Assembly: GCA_934675625.1 (NCBI GenBank)
Contig: CAKURH010000079.1
Span: forward strand, 1 to 17,818
Source: an uncultured Kiritimatiellota bacterium
GTDB taxonomy: Bacteria; Verrucomicrobiota; Kiritimatiellia; RFP12; UBA1067
Length of the DNA stretch: 17,818 nt
Direction: 5' to 3'
Part shown: positions 7,400-14,445 of the stretch, piece after piece
Position numbering within the stretch: position 1 is the first letter of the stretch
Layout: each line of letters starts with the position of its first letter
Made by a program: the position numbers and the translations under genes
Notes under the pieces: generated by a model
What the model was told of the DNA's origin: nothing
Seen by the model: only the letters and a program-made list of their open reading frames with translations
Databases searched by the model: none

Positions 7400-8719
7400 T
7401 TAGTCCTGAATCGCCAAGCGGAAGCCGAACGCATCGCTGCCGCCCGTCTCGATCTGATACCGCCGCGCCGCGCTGCGGCAGAACTTCGGCGCAACGTCCC
7501 ACGACCCGCCGCGCACGACGCGGACATTCCAGTCTGTGTCGCCGTGCGAACGACAGTCCGTCGCCGTCGCCCCGACCGGATCGGTCACGGACGCCGCCCC
7601 CAGTCCACCGTAATTTCCGTCCTTGTAGTTGCAGTAGTCGAGGCAGTATTCGCCGACATTGCCGTGCAGATCGTAAAGCCCCCACGCGTTTGGCGCATAC
7701 GAACCGACACGCGCCACGGCCTGCGCGACGTCACCCGCCGCGTAATCCGGCTTGCTGCCGTCCGAAAGGCGTCCGCCATTGCCGGCGTAGCGCCCCAACA
7801 CCGACAGCGCCGGATCGACCGCCAGCTGCGCATCGGAGGCGGACACGTCGATTCCGCCGTTGAGACTGGCCGTCGTGCCCGCGCGGCACGCGAACTCCCA
7901 TTGAGCCTCGGTCGGCAGGTCGAGGCGGAGGCCCGTCACGGCGCGCGCCTTCGCGAGGACGCCGCCCACGCCGTCAAAGCCGTCCGTCGGCCACTGCGTC
8001 CCGCGAATCGTTGCATAGCTCATGCGATGGACAGGCCGCGTCGCCCGCGTCGTGAGGTTGGAATAGCTCGACGGCCAATCGCCGGACATCCGCCAATACT
8101 GGTACTGCGTCGTCTCGAAGACGGCGAGCCAGAAATCCTTCGTGAACGTGACGGCGTGAAAATCCTCGTTCCCGTAGTTGCCCGCGTTGGCGAGGCGTCC
8201 GAACTCGGTCGCCGCCGACCCCATCTTGAACGACTGCCCCGCCGCGCGGATGCGTCGGAAGACCACGAAGTCCGTGCGGTAGCGGTCATCGCCGAGCCCG
8301 CCTGGCAAGTCGGCTTCGGACGCATAGTAGCGCACGTTCGGGCCGCGCAGGTCGGCCACGAGATAGTCCGGCGGCGCGTCCGTCTCCCACGCGGTCAGCT
8401 CGACGCGCACGGCGTCCGTGAGGCAAACGCCCTCCAGCCCGTCGACCGGCTGCCAGAGGAAACTGTGCGCCGTTGCGCCCGCCGCGTTCGTGACGAGGGC
8501 GTGAACATCGCCAACGAACGCCGAAAGCGCCGTGCCCGCGAGCGCCACGCCATTCGTGTAGACGCGCGCCGTCACAATGGCGTCGCGATCCAAATTGTAG
8601 CTGACCGTCACGCGCCGCGAAGCCGCGTCCTGCGTCACCGTCACGTTCGACACCTGCGGCGGCTGCGCCAACGTCTGGAAACCGACGAGCAGCGCCGCGA
8701 AAACAACTGAACTTTTCAT
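7400..8719 (-). CDS. Secreted SUMF1/FGE-sulfatase-domain protein, paralogue 2 of 3
   Basis: This 439-residue protein starts MKSSVVFAALLVGFQTLAQP, a signal peptide. A beta-rich N-terminal domain (VSNVTVTQ at 23-30, up to about 115) matches that of the two neighbours. The SUMF1 domain follows: FKMGS at 164-168, FWLAVFETTQYQY at 196-208, LPTEAQWEFACRAG at 268-281, DLHGNVGEYCLDY at 350-362, RGGSWDVAPKFCRSAARR at 403-420 and FGFRL at 431-435. As in its paralogues, the paired catalytic cysteines of true formylglycine-generating enzymes are absent. An AAAGG Shine-Dalgarno lies about 10 bases before the ATG, in the 15-bp gap after paralogue 1. The gap to paralogue 3 is 21 bp. Tandem duplication of an ancestral gene is the simple explanation for the trio; the sequences have since diverged widely. 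Confidence 0.86.
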   Translation of the reverse strand: MKSSVVFAALLVGFQTLAQPPQVSNVTVTQDAASRRVTVSYNLDRDAIVTARVYTNGVALAGTALSAFVGDVHALVTNAAGATAHSFLWQPVDGLEGVCLTDAVRVELTAWETDAPPDYLVADLRGPNVRYYASEADLPGGLGDDRYRTDFVVFRRIRAAGQSFKMGSAATEFGRLANAGNYGNEDFHAVTFTKDFWLAVFETTQYQYWRMSGDWPSSYSNLTTRATRPVHRMSYATIRGTQWPTDGFDGVGGVLAKARAVTGLRLDLPTEAQWEFACRAGTTASLNGGIDVSASDAQLAVDPALSVLGRYAGNGGRLSDGSKPDYAAGDVAQAVARVGSYAPNAWGLYDLHGNVGEYCLDYCNYKDGNYGGLGAASVTDPVGATATDCRSHGDTDWNVRVVRGGSWDVAPKFCRSAARRYQIETGGSDAFGFRLAIQD

Positions 8720-8734
8720 CTTTTCAAACCTTTC

Positions 8735-10228
8735 TTAGCGGAGAATGAACAGGGCCCCCAGCTTGGCCGTCAGCACGGTCATGTAGTCCGTGACGGCCGT
8801 CCACACGGTACGCGCGTCAAGGCCGTTCGCCGTGCCGCCCGCCACACCGACGGGATTTTCCGTCGTGACGGAAACGGTCGCCGTCTTCGTTTCCGTACGC
8901 ACGTCCGGCGAGACGTTCTGGATGGCGAGACGGAAGCCGAACTCCTGCGCCACGCCGCCCGCCTGATAGCAGTTCTGCACACGGCGCGCCGCGCTCCGGC
9001 AGTCCGTCGCCGCTGACGTCCACGCGCCGCCGCGCGCGATGATGGCCTTGCCAAACGAGGCGTCCATGCCCGCCGCGCCAACCGGGTTGGTGGAAACGCC
9101 CGTCGTGTCCCAACTGTTCGGGTCAGCCCAGTCGAGGCAATACTCGAAGACGCCGCCCTGCAGATCGTAGAGCCCGAAGCCGTTCGGCGCGAAAGAGCCG
9201 ACCTCCGGCGCGCCGTTGCCGTAGGTCCAGTTCTGGTAACCGTCCGTCTCGCCCAGAACGAAACCGTCGAGGTTTTCGGGGTAGGCCTCGGACGGATAGC
9301 CGCCGTTGTTCTTGAAACGGCCGCCCGTGAGCGTTTCGCCTGTGGCATACGGCGTCGTCGTGCCCGCGCGGCAGGAAAACTCCCACTGAGCTTCCGTCGG
9401 CAGGTCGAGGTAGAGGCCGGACACCGCACGGAACTTGGCAACGACCCGGTCGGTGCGCGCGCCGTCAAACAGCCCCTCCGGCCACGTCAGGCCACGCACG
9501 GCGTCGAAGCTGAGACCGTCCACCGGACGCTTCGCGCGAAAAAGCGCATTCGTGAAGAACGAAGCCGGATAGCCCCCCTTCACGCGCAGATACTGGGCAT
9601 GCGTGACCGGGTAGACGCCCATGTACCAGTCGTTCGTGAAGCGCACGCGATGCTGCTCCTCGTCACCCCAGTTGCCCTGGGTTTTCGACGCGCGGCCCGC
9701 CTCGTCCGCCGGCGAGCCCATCGTCCATTCGCCCGCCGCCGTGCCGGGAATGCGCCGGAAGACGATCTCCGTCGTCTTGTAGCGGTCGGCCGTCACGCCA
9801 TCCGGCAACGCCGCCAAACCCGGATAGTAGCGGAGGCTACCGTCACGCAAGTCGCTCACGATGACGTCTGGCGGCGTCGCCACATCCCACGCCGTCAGCG
9901 CGAACGTGAGCGTCTGCGTCTCGCCATCGTGTCCGGGCCAACCCGCACGCGCATCCCATGTGAACGAATGTGCGCCAGCCGACAGCCGCCGCATGATGTC
10001 GCCCGCGCAAGCGGCGAGCGCGTTCGTCCCGATGGAGGCGCCGTCCCGCATGATGTCGGCCGTGACGATGGCCTCGGACGACAATTCGTAGTCGACGGTG
10101 ACCGTCGCGGCGTCCGTCTGACGTGCCGTTACGGAAAGGATTTCGGCCGACGCGGCCGAGCCGGCGGCGGTCATCAGCAGGAGCAGTCCGCCCCGGATGA
10201 GGTGTTTATGCGTTTGTTTTCGTTGCAT
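8735..10228 (-). CDS. Secreted SUMF1/FGE-sulfatase-domain protein with C-terminal extension, paralogue 1 of 3
   Basis: This 497-residue protein is the first gene of the operon. MQRKQTHKHLIRGGLLLLMT opens a signal peptide that likely ends near SAASA (residues 24-28). The beta-rich N-terminal domain spans about 30-125. SUMF1 motifs follow: WTMGS at 168-172, WYMGVYPVTHAQY at 201-213, LPTEAQWEFSCRAG at 276-289, LYDLQGGVFEYCLDW at 353-367 (LQGG where the others have LHGN), RGGAWTSAATDCRSAARR at 399-416 and FGFRLAI at 430-436. The formylglycine-enzyme cysteine pair is missing. It differs from its paralogues by about 60 extra residues after the domain: a Thr/Val-rich stretch, then an end of WTAVTDYMTVLTAKLGALFILR type that could be amphipathic or hydrophobic. 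A Shine-Dalgarno AAAGG lies just upstream of the ATG. A promoter and a tandem-repeat leader precede it. Confidence 0.86.
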   Translation of the reverse strand: MQRKQTHKHLIRGGLLLLMTAAGSAASAEILSVTARQTDAATVTVDYELSSEAIVTADIMRDGASIGTNALAACAGDIMRRLSAGAHSFTWDARAGWPGHDGETQTLTFALTAWDVATPPDVIVSDLRDGSLRYYPGLAALPDGVTADRYKTTEIVFRRIPGTAAGEWTMGSPADEAGRASKTQGNWGDEEQHRVRFTNDWYMGVYPVTHAQYLRVKGGYPASFFTNALFRAKRPVDGLSFDAVRGLTWPEGLFDGARTDRVVAKFRAVSGLYLDLPTEAQWEFSCRAGTTTPYATGETLTGGRFKNNGGYPSEAYPENLDGFVLGETDGYQNWTYGNGAPEVGSFAPNGFGLYDLQGGVFEYCLDWADPNSWDTTGVSTNPVGAAGMDASFGKAIIARGGAWTSAATDCRSAARRVQNCYQAGGVAQEFGFRLAIQNVSPDVRTETKTATVSVTTENPVGVAGGTANGLDARTVWTAVTDYMTVLTAKLGALFILR

Positions 10229-10260
10229 GGTTTGCCTTTTTCGTTTGTTGTTGCCTCTCG

Positions 10261-10304
10261 CGCGCCGTGACGCGCCGTGACGCGCCGTGACGCGCCGTGA
10301 CGCG
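10261..10304. repeat. 10-bp tandem repeat in the operon leader
   Basis: Four perfect copies of CGCGCCGTGA (10261-10300) plus a partial CGCG lie between the predicted promoter at 10306-10335 and the start of paralogue 1 at 10228. Read on the minus strand the unit is TCACGGCGCG. The array would be transcribed in the 5' leader and ends almost exactly at the predicted transcription start. It may be a regulator site, an RNA-structure element or a slippage-prone tract; nothing in the sequence decides between these. Confidence 0.85.
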
Positions 10305-10305
10305 A

Positions 10306-10335
10306 ATCATATCAAAACCTTTTCCGTCCTGACAA
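10306..10335 (-). promoter_or_regulatory. Predicted promoter of the SUMF1-GH operon
   Basis: On the minus strand, TTGTCA (10330-10335) and TATGAT (10306-10311) are separated by 18 bp, each one base off the sigma-70 consensus. The -10 is preceded by a TTTTGA stretch and followed by TCGCG, as at the rpmI and acn promoters in this window. Transcription would start near 10299, leaving a leader of about 70 nt that contains the tandem repeats. Confidence 0.65.
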
Positions 10336-10382
10336 GCGGAATCGTTCAAAAGGTACGAAGGAGGTACGAGCTAAGAAACCTG

Positions 10383-10542
10383 TTGCTTTCGCTCAACACG
10401 GAGTTGACAGAGAAGAGGAGACACGGAGGGTTCGATGATGTCGTGGACACGACCATCCGACAAGCACCCTCAAACCATTCTCCGTGCCTCCCCGCCTCCA
10501 GCTCCTCCGTGTTCAACGCCGCAGGCCTCAACGCCGTAGGCC
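10383..10542. repeat. CACGGAG palindromic repeat, copy C
   Basis: The left end TTGCTTTCGCTCAACA (10383-10398) matches the duplicated end of copy A. It is followed by CACGGAG-type units and a loop, then inverted CTCCGTG units and a right end TCAACGCCGCAGGCC. That right end is duplicated in tandem with one change (10513-10527 and 10528-10542). The second right-end unit overlaps the last codons and stop of the RAYT-like ORF. The copy sits between that ORF and the SUMF1-GH operon promoter. With the 10-bp array and the promoter it accounts for the 299-bp stretch without a gene at 10229-10527. Confidence 0.8.
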
Positions 10543-11259
10543 AAGGCCACCCGCCAGCCTCGCGACGACCAGGTCGCCCATTTCATGGCAACGCAGGTAA
10601 AGTTCCTTCTTCGTCGGCGTGCGGTTGAGAACAGGGTAAAGCGAAAGGAAGAGCATGCGCCCTTCCGCGCAAAAGCGCTCCGCCCGCCGTCCCGGATGCC
10701 AGCGTTCGTGAAAGCCCTCTGGCGACAGCACGACCCATTTGCCGCCAGCCGCCGCAATTGCGTTGCCACACGTTTTCTCCAGCGGGCTCATGAACGTCCC
10801 CACGCCGGCACCGCCGGGCCCGATTCGCGCGCATTCGGCGACCAAGGCCGCCCATTCGGGCGAATCAGGCTTCGTTGAACGAAGGCCTTTGACCGCCTTC
10901 AAGACGGGCAGATCCAAAATCGCCAAGTTCCCGTAGGCGAACCAGTCGCGTCCGAGGAAACGGGCCTTCGTCACCCGCCCGAAGTATTGGCGGTTCTGCT
11001 GCCGCAGCCACGCGCGCTCTGGGTTCTCGCGAATGTAGCGCGTAAACGCAGCGAGCTGCCCGTCCTTCTTGACGATCCAGTCGTGCCAGTCGCGCGCGAA
11101 AACAGGCCGAACGCCACCCACCGGCGCGGGCAGGGGAACGTTGCCCGACGGCGCGGGCGGGGAAATGTTGCCCGACGGCGCGGGCAACACAACACTCTGA
11201 TGATTAGAAGGGCGCGAGCCGACTATCAGAGTCTTGTCAATGGCCGTTCCATCGGCCAT
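10528..11259 (-). pseudogene. RAYT-like transposase remnant with DprA/SMF-like C-terminal domain
   Basis: This open frame of 243 residues is probably the 3' part of a REP-associated tyrosine transposase-like gene. Residues about 52-85 (VFARDWHDWIVKK, then FTRYIRENPERAWLRQQ) resemble the end of the Y1 transposase domain in RAYT proteins. About 100-225 resemble a Rossmann-like DprA/SMF domain (YGNLAILDLP, a GLRS element, SPLEK, a GG.WVVLSPEGF element, GRMLFLSLYP). The His-hydrophobic-His motif and most of the catalytic Y1 domain, which should lie N-terminal, are missing. In their place is low-complexity sequence with nine-residue repeats of PAPSGN type. The ATG at 11259 has no credible Shine-Dalgarno sequence beyond a G-run. 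Its 3' end overlaps repeat copy C, as expected if this transposase family acted on that repeat. Family recognition is from memory of motif patterns. It could instead be a functional stand-alone protein. Confidence 0.5.
11122..11188. repeat. 27-bp tandem repeat inside the RAYT-like ORF
   Basis: Two 27-bp units (11122-11148 and 11149-11175), each beginning CGGCGCGGGC and ending TTGCCCGA, are followed by a partial third. The period is a multiple of three, and on the minus strand it encodes PAPSGN-type nine-residue repeats. Confidence 0.75.
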
Positions 11260-11302
11260 TCCCCCAAGCCGCCCCGTCGGTCATTCCCCAAGCCATTCCC
11301 CC
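11225..11302. repeat. CATTCCCC direct repeats between the regulator and the RAYT-like ORF
   Basis: CATTCCCC occurs three times (11257, 11282 and 11294), the first two followed by A/CAAGCC. The adjoining 11189-11233 stretch contains the inverted pair ACTCTGAT / ATCAGAGT. Together these look like short degenerate repeats at the broken 5' end of the RAYT-like ORF. They cover the 42-bp gap to the regulator stop. Confidence 0.45.
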
Positions 11303-12384
11303 TAGAACGTCTCGCCGGGCTGCCAAGTCGAGCCGAGGCAGAGGCCCTCCGTGAACCGCCCCGTCTGAAAGTAGCCGAGCACAGCCTCGGCGACGGCATC
11401 GCCCTGCGCGACGGGATCCATCTCCAGCCGCGTCAGCGGCTTGACCCAGAACGGCCCCAGCCCCCGGTTCGCGTGCGTGACGACCCTCACGTCTTCGGGC
11501 ACGCGAATGCCACGCGCCATCAGCGACAGGAGCCCGCCGTGCGCGAAATGGTCGTCGGTGAAGAGGAAGACGTCTGGCAGCGCCCCGCCCGCCTTGCCAA
11601 GCAGACGCTCCATCGCCGCGTAGGCGTCGCGATACAGGCCGAACGGACTGTGAACGTTGTGAATGTGGACAGACCGGCAGTCGATGCCCTGCGCGGCCAG
11701 CATCTCGGACACGTCAAAGCCGCCGCCGTCCAGCAGGAACTGGACGACCGACCGCACCTTCTTCCGCGCGCAGGTCTGGAGGAACGCGGGCACGGCGAGC
11801 CCGTTCAGGAGCGGGATGCGCCCGATGAAGTTCGCCGCCTCGGACGGGAAACAGCGGCGCCCGCCGTCGCCGAGGACGAGGAACGGCCAGCCCGCGCACT
11901 CGATTTCGCGACGCGACCCGGGGCGCATCCCCATCTCGACGACCAGATCCCAGTGCTCTTTCAGGGACTCGGCGAGAACCCGGCTTGAACCGTCCTTCTT
12001 CATGTCGTAGGCCGAGATCGCCGTCAGGCAGTAGTCCGCCTTCAGAAGTCGCGACCGCAACGCCCCCACCAGCCGCGACGAGTGGAAGCCAAGCCCCGTC
12101 TCCGCGTTGAAGAACAGGACGCGGCCGCGACGGTCCTTGCCGCGATCGACGACGACGGCGCGCGCGCCGCGCTTCGCGTCGCACCAGCCGATGTCAGCCA
12201 GCCGCGCAAGCGCACGGCGCGAGACCTTCTCGCTAACGCCCGCCGCCTCCGCCAGCTCGCGCAGGCTCGGCAACGCCTCGCCCGGCTTGTAGACGCCGCG
12301 CACGATGGCCTTCCGCAGCCCCTGAAACAGCTGCTCCCCCAACGGCATGTTGGCCGCGCGGTCGACGTGGAATCGGCTCCTCAT
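11302..12384 (-). CDS. GntR-type HTH / LacI-type sensor hybrid transcriptional regulator
   Basis: This 360-residue protein begins with a GntR winged-helix domain: PLGEQLFQGLRKAIVRGVYK, then PGEALPSLRELAEAAGVSEK with the recognition helix in the VSEKVSRRALARL region, at about residues 14-75. From about residue 85 it has a periplasmic-binding-protein-like sensor domain of the LacI/GalR type (GRVLFFNAETGLGFHSSRLV, then DLVVEMG, VPEDVRVVTHAN, and RLEMDPVAQG near the end). Such hybrids normally respond to sugars. It lies close to the glycan-degradation operon and is transcribed in the same direction, so it is a reasonable candidate regulator of it. No operator site could be picked out. The ATG at 12384 gives the expected short lead into the HTH; no Shine-Dalgarno is visible, and an ATG 12 codons later is an alternative. 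The start is only 24 bp after the tRNA-Gln 3' end, so some co-transcription with the tRNA is possible. Confidence 0.82.
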   Translation of the reverse strand: MRSRFHVDRAANMPLGEQLFQGLRKAIVRGVYKPGEALPSLRELAEAAGVSEKVSRRALARLADIGWCDAKRGARAVVVDRGKDRRGRVLFFNAETGLGFHSSRLVGALRSRLLKADYCLTAISAYDMKKDGSSRVLAESLKEHWDLVVEMGMRPGSRREIECAGWPFLVLGDGGRRCFPSEAANFIGRIPLLNGLAVPAFLQTCARKKVRSVVQFLLDGGGFDVSEMLAAQGIDCRSVHIHNVHSPFGLYRDAYAAMERLLGKAGGALPDVFLFTDDHFAHGGLLSLMARGIRVPEDVRVVTHANRGLGPFWVKPLTRLEMDPVAQGDAVAEAVLGYFQTGRFTEGLCLGSTWQPGETF

Positions 12385-12407
12385 GTTGACGGCAAAGGCG
12401 CCATGGG

Positions 12408-12478
12408 TTGTCCCGCCTGGGTTCGAACCAGGACTAAGGGTATCAAAAACCCCTGTGCGGCCACTACACCACGGGACA
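12408..12478 (-). tRNA. tRNA-Gln (anticodon UUG)
   Basis: The minus strand folds into a full cloverleaf. The acceptor is TGTCCCG / CGGGACA and the D stem is GTGT / GCAC. The anticodon stem GGGGT / ACCCT encloses the loop TTTTGAT, giving anticodon TTG. The T arm is CCTGG TTCGAAC CCAGG. The U1-A72 pair is characteristic of bacterial tRNA-Gln. The next base is the discriminator A; CCA is not encoded (the genome reads CCC). A -10 box lies 16-21 bp upstream. Confidence 0.95.
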
Positions 12479-12493
12479 GTCTCGTTTCGGGGT

Positions 12494-12499
12494 ATTATA
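12494..12499 (-). promoter_or_regulatory. -10 box for tRNA-Gln
   Basis: TATAAT on the minus strand, preceded by TGG, lies about 16 bp before the tRNA 5' end, so transcription would start near 12487. No convincing -35 box is visible at 16-18 bp. It sits between the aconitase stop codon (12507) and the tRNA. Confidence 0.6.
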
Positions 12500-12506
12500 C
12501 CATAAA

Positions 12507-14435
12507 TTACAGGCTGGCGAGGAGGCCGCCGCAGAGGATGAGGCGCTTCTCGCGATCCGAGAGCGACGTCTTCACCTGAAACGCCCCCTTCGGCCCCTTG
12601 ACCGTCAGGACGCCGTCGCCTTCGACCGCCGCGCGGATGCCCTTCAGCTCCAGCCTGTCGCCCGCCGCGATCTTGTCGTAATCCTTCGGGTCGACGAACG
12701 CGAACGGCACGATGCCGAAATTGATGAGGTTCGCGCGGTGGATGCGCTCGATCGACTTCGCGATCACGGCCTTCACGCCGAGGTACATCGGGCACAGCGC
12801 CGCGTGTTCGCGGCTCGACCCCTGCCCGTAGCTCTCGCCCGCGACGATGACGTTCGCAAGCCCCTTCTCCTTGTTCGCGAGGCAGTTGTCGTGGAACTGC
12901 GAATCGCACGGCTCGAAGACGAACTTCGCGTACTGCGGGATGTTCGAGCGGAACTTGAGCCGCGCGCCCGCCGGCATGATGTGATCCGTCGTGATCTTGT
13001 CGCCGACCTTGATCGCCGCGACGCCGACGAGATCTTTCGCGAGCGGCACGCCCTTCGGCACGGTCGCGATGTTCGGGCCGCGCACGATCTCCGTGCCCTT
13101 CACGCCCTTCCCGGCCGTCGCGCGGTAGAGGAACATCGCGTCGTCAATCGGGAACTTCTTCGGCGCGGGCACCGCCGCGACCGGCTTCTTCGTCGGCAGC
13201 TCGACCTTGCCCGTCAGCGCAGACGCGGCGGCGGTCTCCGGCGAGACGAGGTAGACCTGCGCGGACTTCGTGCCGCTCCGGCCCTCGAAGTTGCGGTTGT
13301 TCGTCCGCAGCGAGACGGCCCCCGTGCGCGGCGACATGTGCGCGCCGATGCAGAAGCCACAGGCGTTCTCCAGCATGCGGCAGCCCGCCGCGTGGAGGAT
13401 CGCGAGCGACCCGTCCTTCGCGAGCATGTTGACGACCTGGCGCGAGCCGCAGGCGATGCCGACCTCGACGTCGTCCGCGACGTGCTTGCCCTTCAGGCAG
13501 AGCGCGACCGTGCGGATGTCGCGGTAGGAGCTGTTCGTGCAGCTGCCGATCAGGATCTGGTTGACCTTCTTACCCTTCATCGACTTGACGGTCACGACGT
13601 TCCCCGGCGAGTGCGGCGCGGCCGCGAGCGGCTCGACCTTCGCGAGGTCGATCTCGAAGGAGTCGTCGTATTCGCTGCCCGGATCGGCGACGAGCTTCAC
13701 GTAGTCCCGGCCGCGCCCCTGCGCGACGAGGAACTGCTTCGTCACGGCGTCGGACGGGAAGACGGACGTCGTCACCCCAAGCTCCGCGCCCATGTTCGCG
13801 ATCGTCGCGCGGCTCGGCACGTCCAAGGTCGCGACGCCCGGCCCGCAATACTCGAAAATCCAGCCGACGTTGCCCTTCGTGCCGAACTTCTTCAGCACCG
13901 TCAGGATGACGTCCTTCGCGCTCACGCCCTTGCGCAGCCTGTTCTTCAGGAAGATCGCGCGCACCTTCGGCGTCGGGATGTGGAACGCGCCGCCCGCCAT
14001 CGCGACGGCGATGTCGATGCCGCCCGCGCCAATGGCAATCTGGCCGATGCCGCCGCCCGTCGGCGTGTGCGAGTCGGAGCCCAAGAGCGTCGTCCCCGGC
14101 TTACCGAAGCGCTCCAGGTGCAGCTGGTGGCAGATGCCGTTGCCGCACTTCGAGTAGACGACGCCGTACTTCTTCGCGATGGACTGCAGGAAATCGTGGT
14201 CGTCGGCGTTCTCGAAGCCGATCTGCACCGTGTTGTGGTCGACGTAGGAGACGGAGAGGTCGGTCTTCACGCGCGGCACGTCCATCGACTCGAACTGGAG
14301 GTACGCCATCGTGCCCGTCGCGTCCTGCGTCAGGGTCTGGTCGATGCGGATGCCGATTTCGGCGTCCGTCGCGGGGTTGCCCTCGACGAGATGGGCGGAA
14401 AGGATCTTCTCAACGACAGTCTGCGGCTTTTTCAT
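12507..14435 (-). CDS. acn: Aconitate hydratase, Aquifex-type
   Basis: This 642-residue single-chain aconitase interconverts citrate and isocitrate in the TCA cycle. The three 4Fe-4S cysteine ligands are visible: Cys299 in GSCTNS (297-302), and Cys359 and Cys362 in CGFCIG. The substrate-binding DSHTPTGGGIG lies at 121-131. The swivel domain follows a linker at about 412-425 and contains TTDHIMPAGARLK (482-494) and GESYGQGSSREH (533-544). The length of about 640 fits the short, LeuC-like 'Aquifex-type' aconitases rather than AcnA (about 890) or AcnB (about 860). The ATG at 14435 begins MKKPQTVVEKIL, normal for the family. A -10 box lies so close upstream that the transcript would have almost no 5' leader. 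The gene directly follows hrpB. Confidence 0.95.
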   Translation of the reverse strand: MKKPQTVVEKILSAHLVEGNPATDAEIGIRIDQTLTQDATGTMAYLQFESMDVPRVKTDLSVSYVDHNTVQIGFENADDHDFLQSIAKKYGVVYSKCGNGICHQLHLERFGKPGTTLLGSDSHTPTGGGIGQIAIGAGGIDIAVAMAGGAFHIPTPKVRAIFLKNRLRKGVSAKDVILTVLKKFGTKGNVGWIFEYCGPGVATLDVPSRATIANMGAELGVTTSVFPSDAVTKQFLVAQGRGRDYVKLVADPGSEYDDSFEIDLAKVEPLAAAPHSPGNVVTVKSMKGKKVNQILIGSCTNSSYRDIRTVALCLKGKHVADDVEVGIACGSRQVVNMLAKDGSLAILHAAGCRMLENACGFCIGAHMSPRTGAVSLRTNNRNFEGRSGTKSAQVYLVSPETAAASALTGKVELPTKKPVAAVPAPKKFPIDDAMFLYRATAGKGVKGTEIVRGPNIATVPKGVPLAKDLVGVAAIKVGDKITTDHIMPAGARLKFRSNIPQYAKFVFEPCDSQFHDNCLANKEKGLANVIVAGESYGQGSSREHAALCPMYLGVKAVIAKSIERIHRANLINFGIVPFAFVDPKDYDKIAAGDRLELKGIRAAVEGDGVLTVKGPKGAFQVKTSLSDREKRLILCGGLLASL

Positions 14436-14445
14436 AGTGCCGCGT

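Noticed and set aside
6074..10228. Assignment of the three SUMF1 proteins as sulfatase-maturing formylglycine-generating enzymes
   Set aside because: The fold motifs are present, but the two catalytic cysteines after the GG(S/A) motif are not, and no sulfatase gene is in the window.
10261..10304. A CRISPR array
   Set aside because: The units are 10 bp and directly adjacent, with no spacers and no cas genes.
12385..12909. An N-terminal extension of the regulator through the tRNA and into aconitase
   Set aside because: The frame is open by chance. The GntR domain begins a few residues after the ATG at 12384, and the extension overlaps the tRNA and the antisense-frame shadow of acn.
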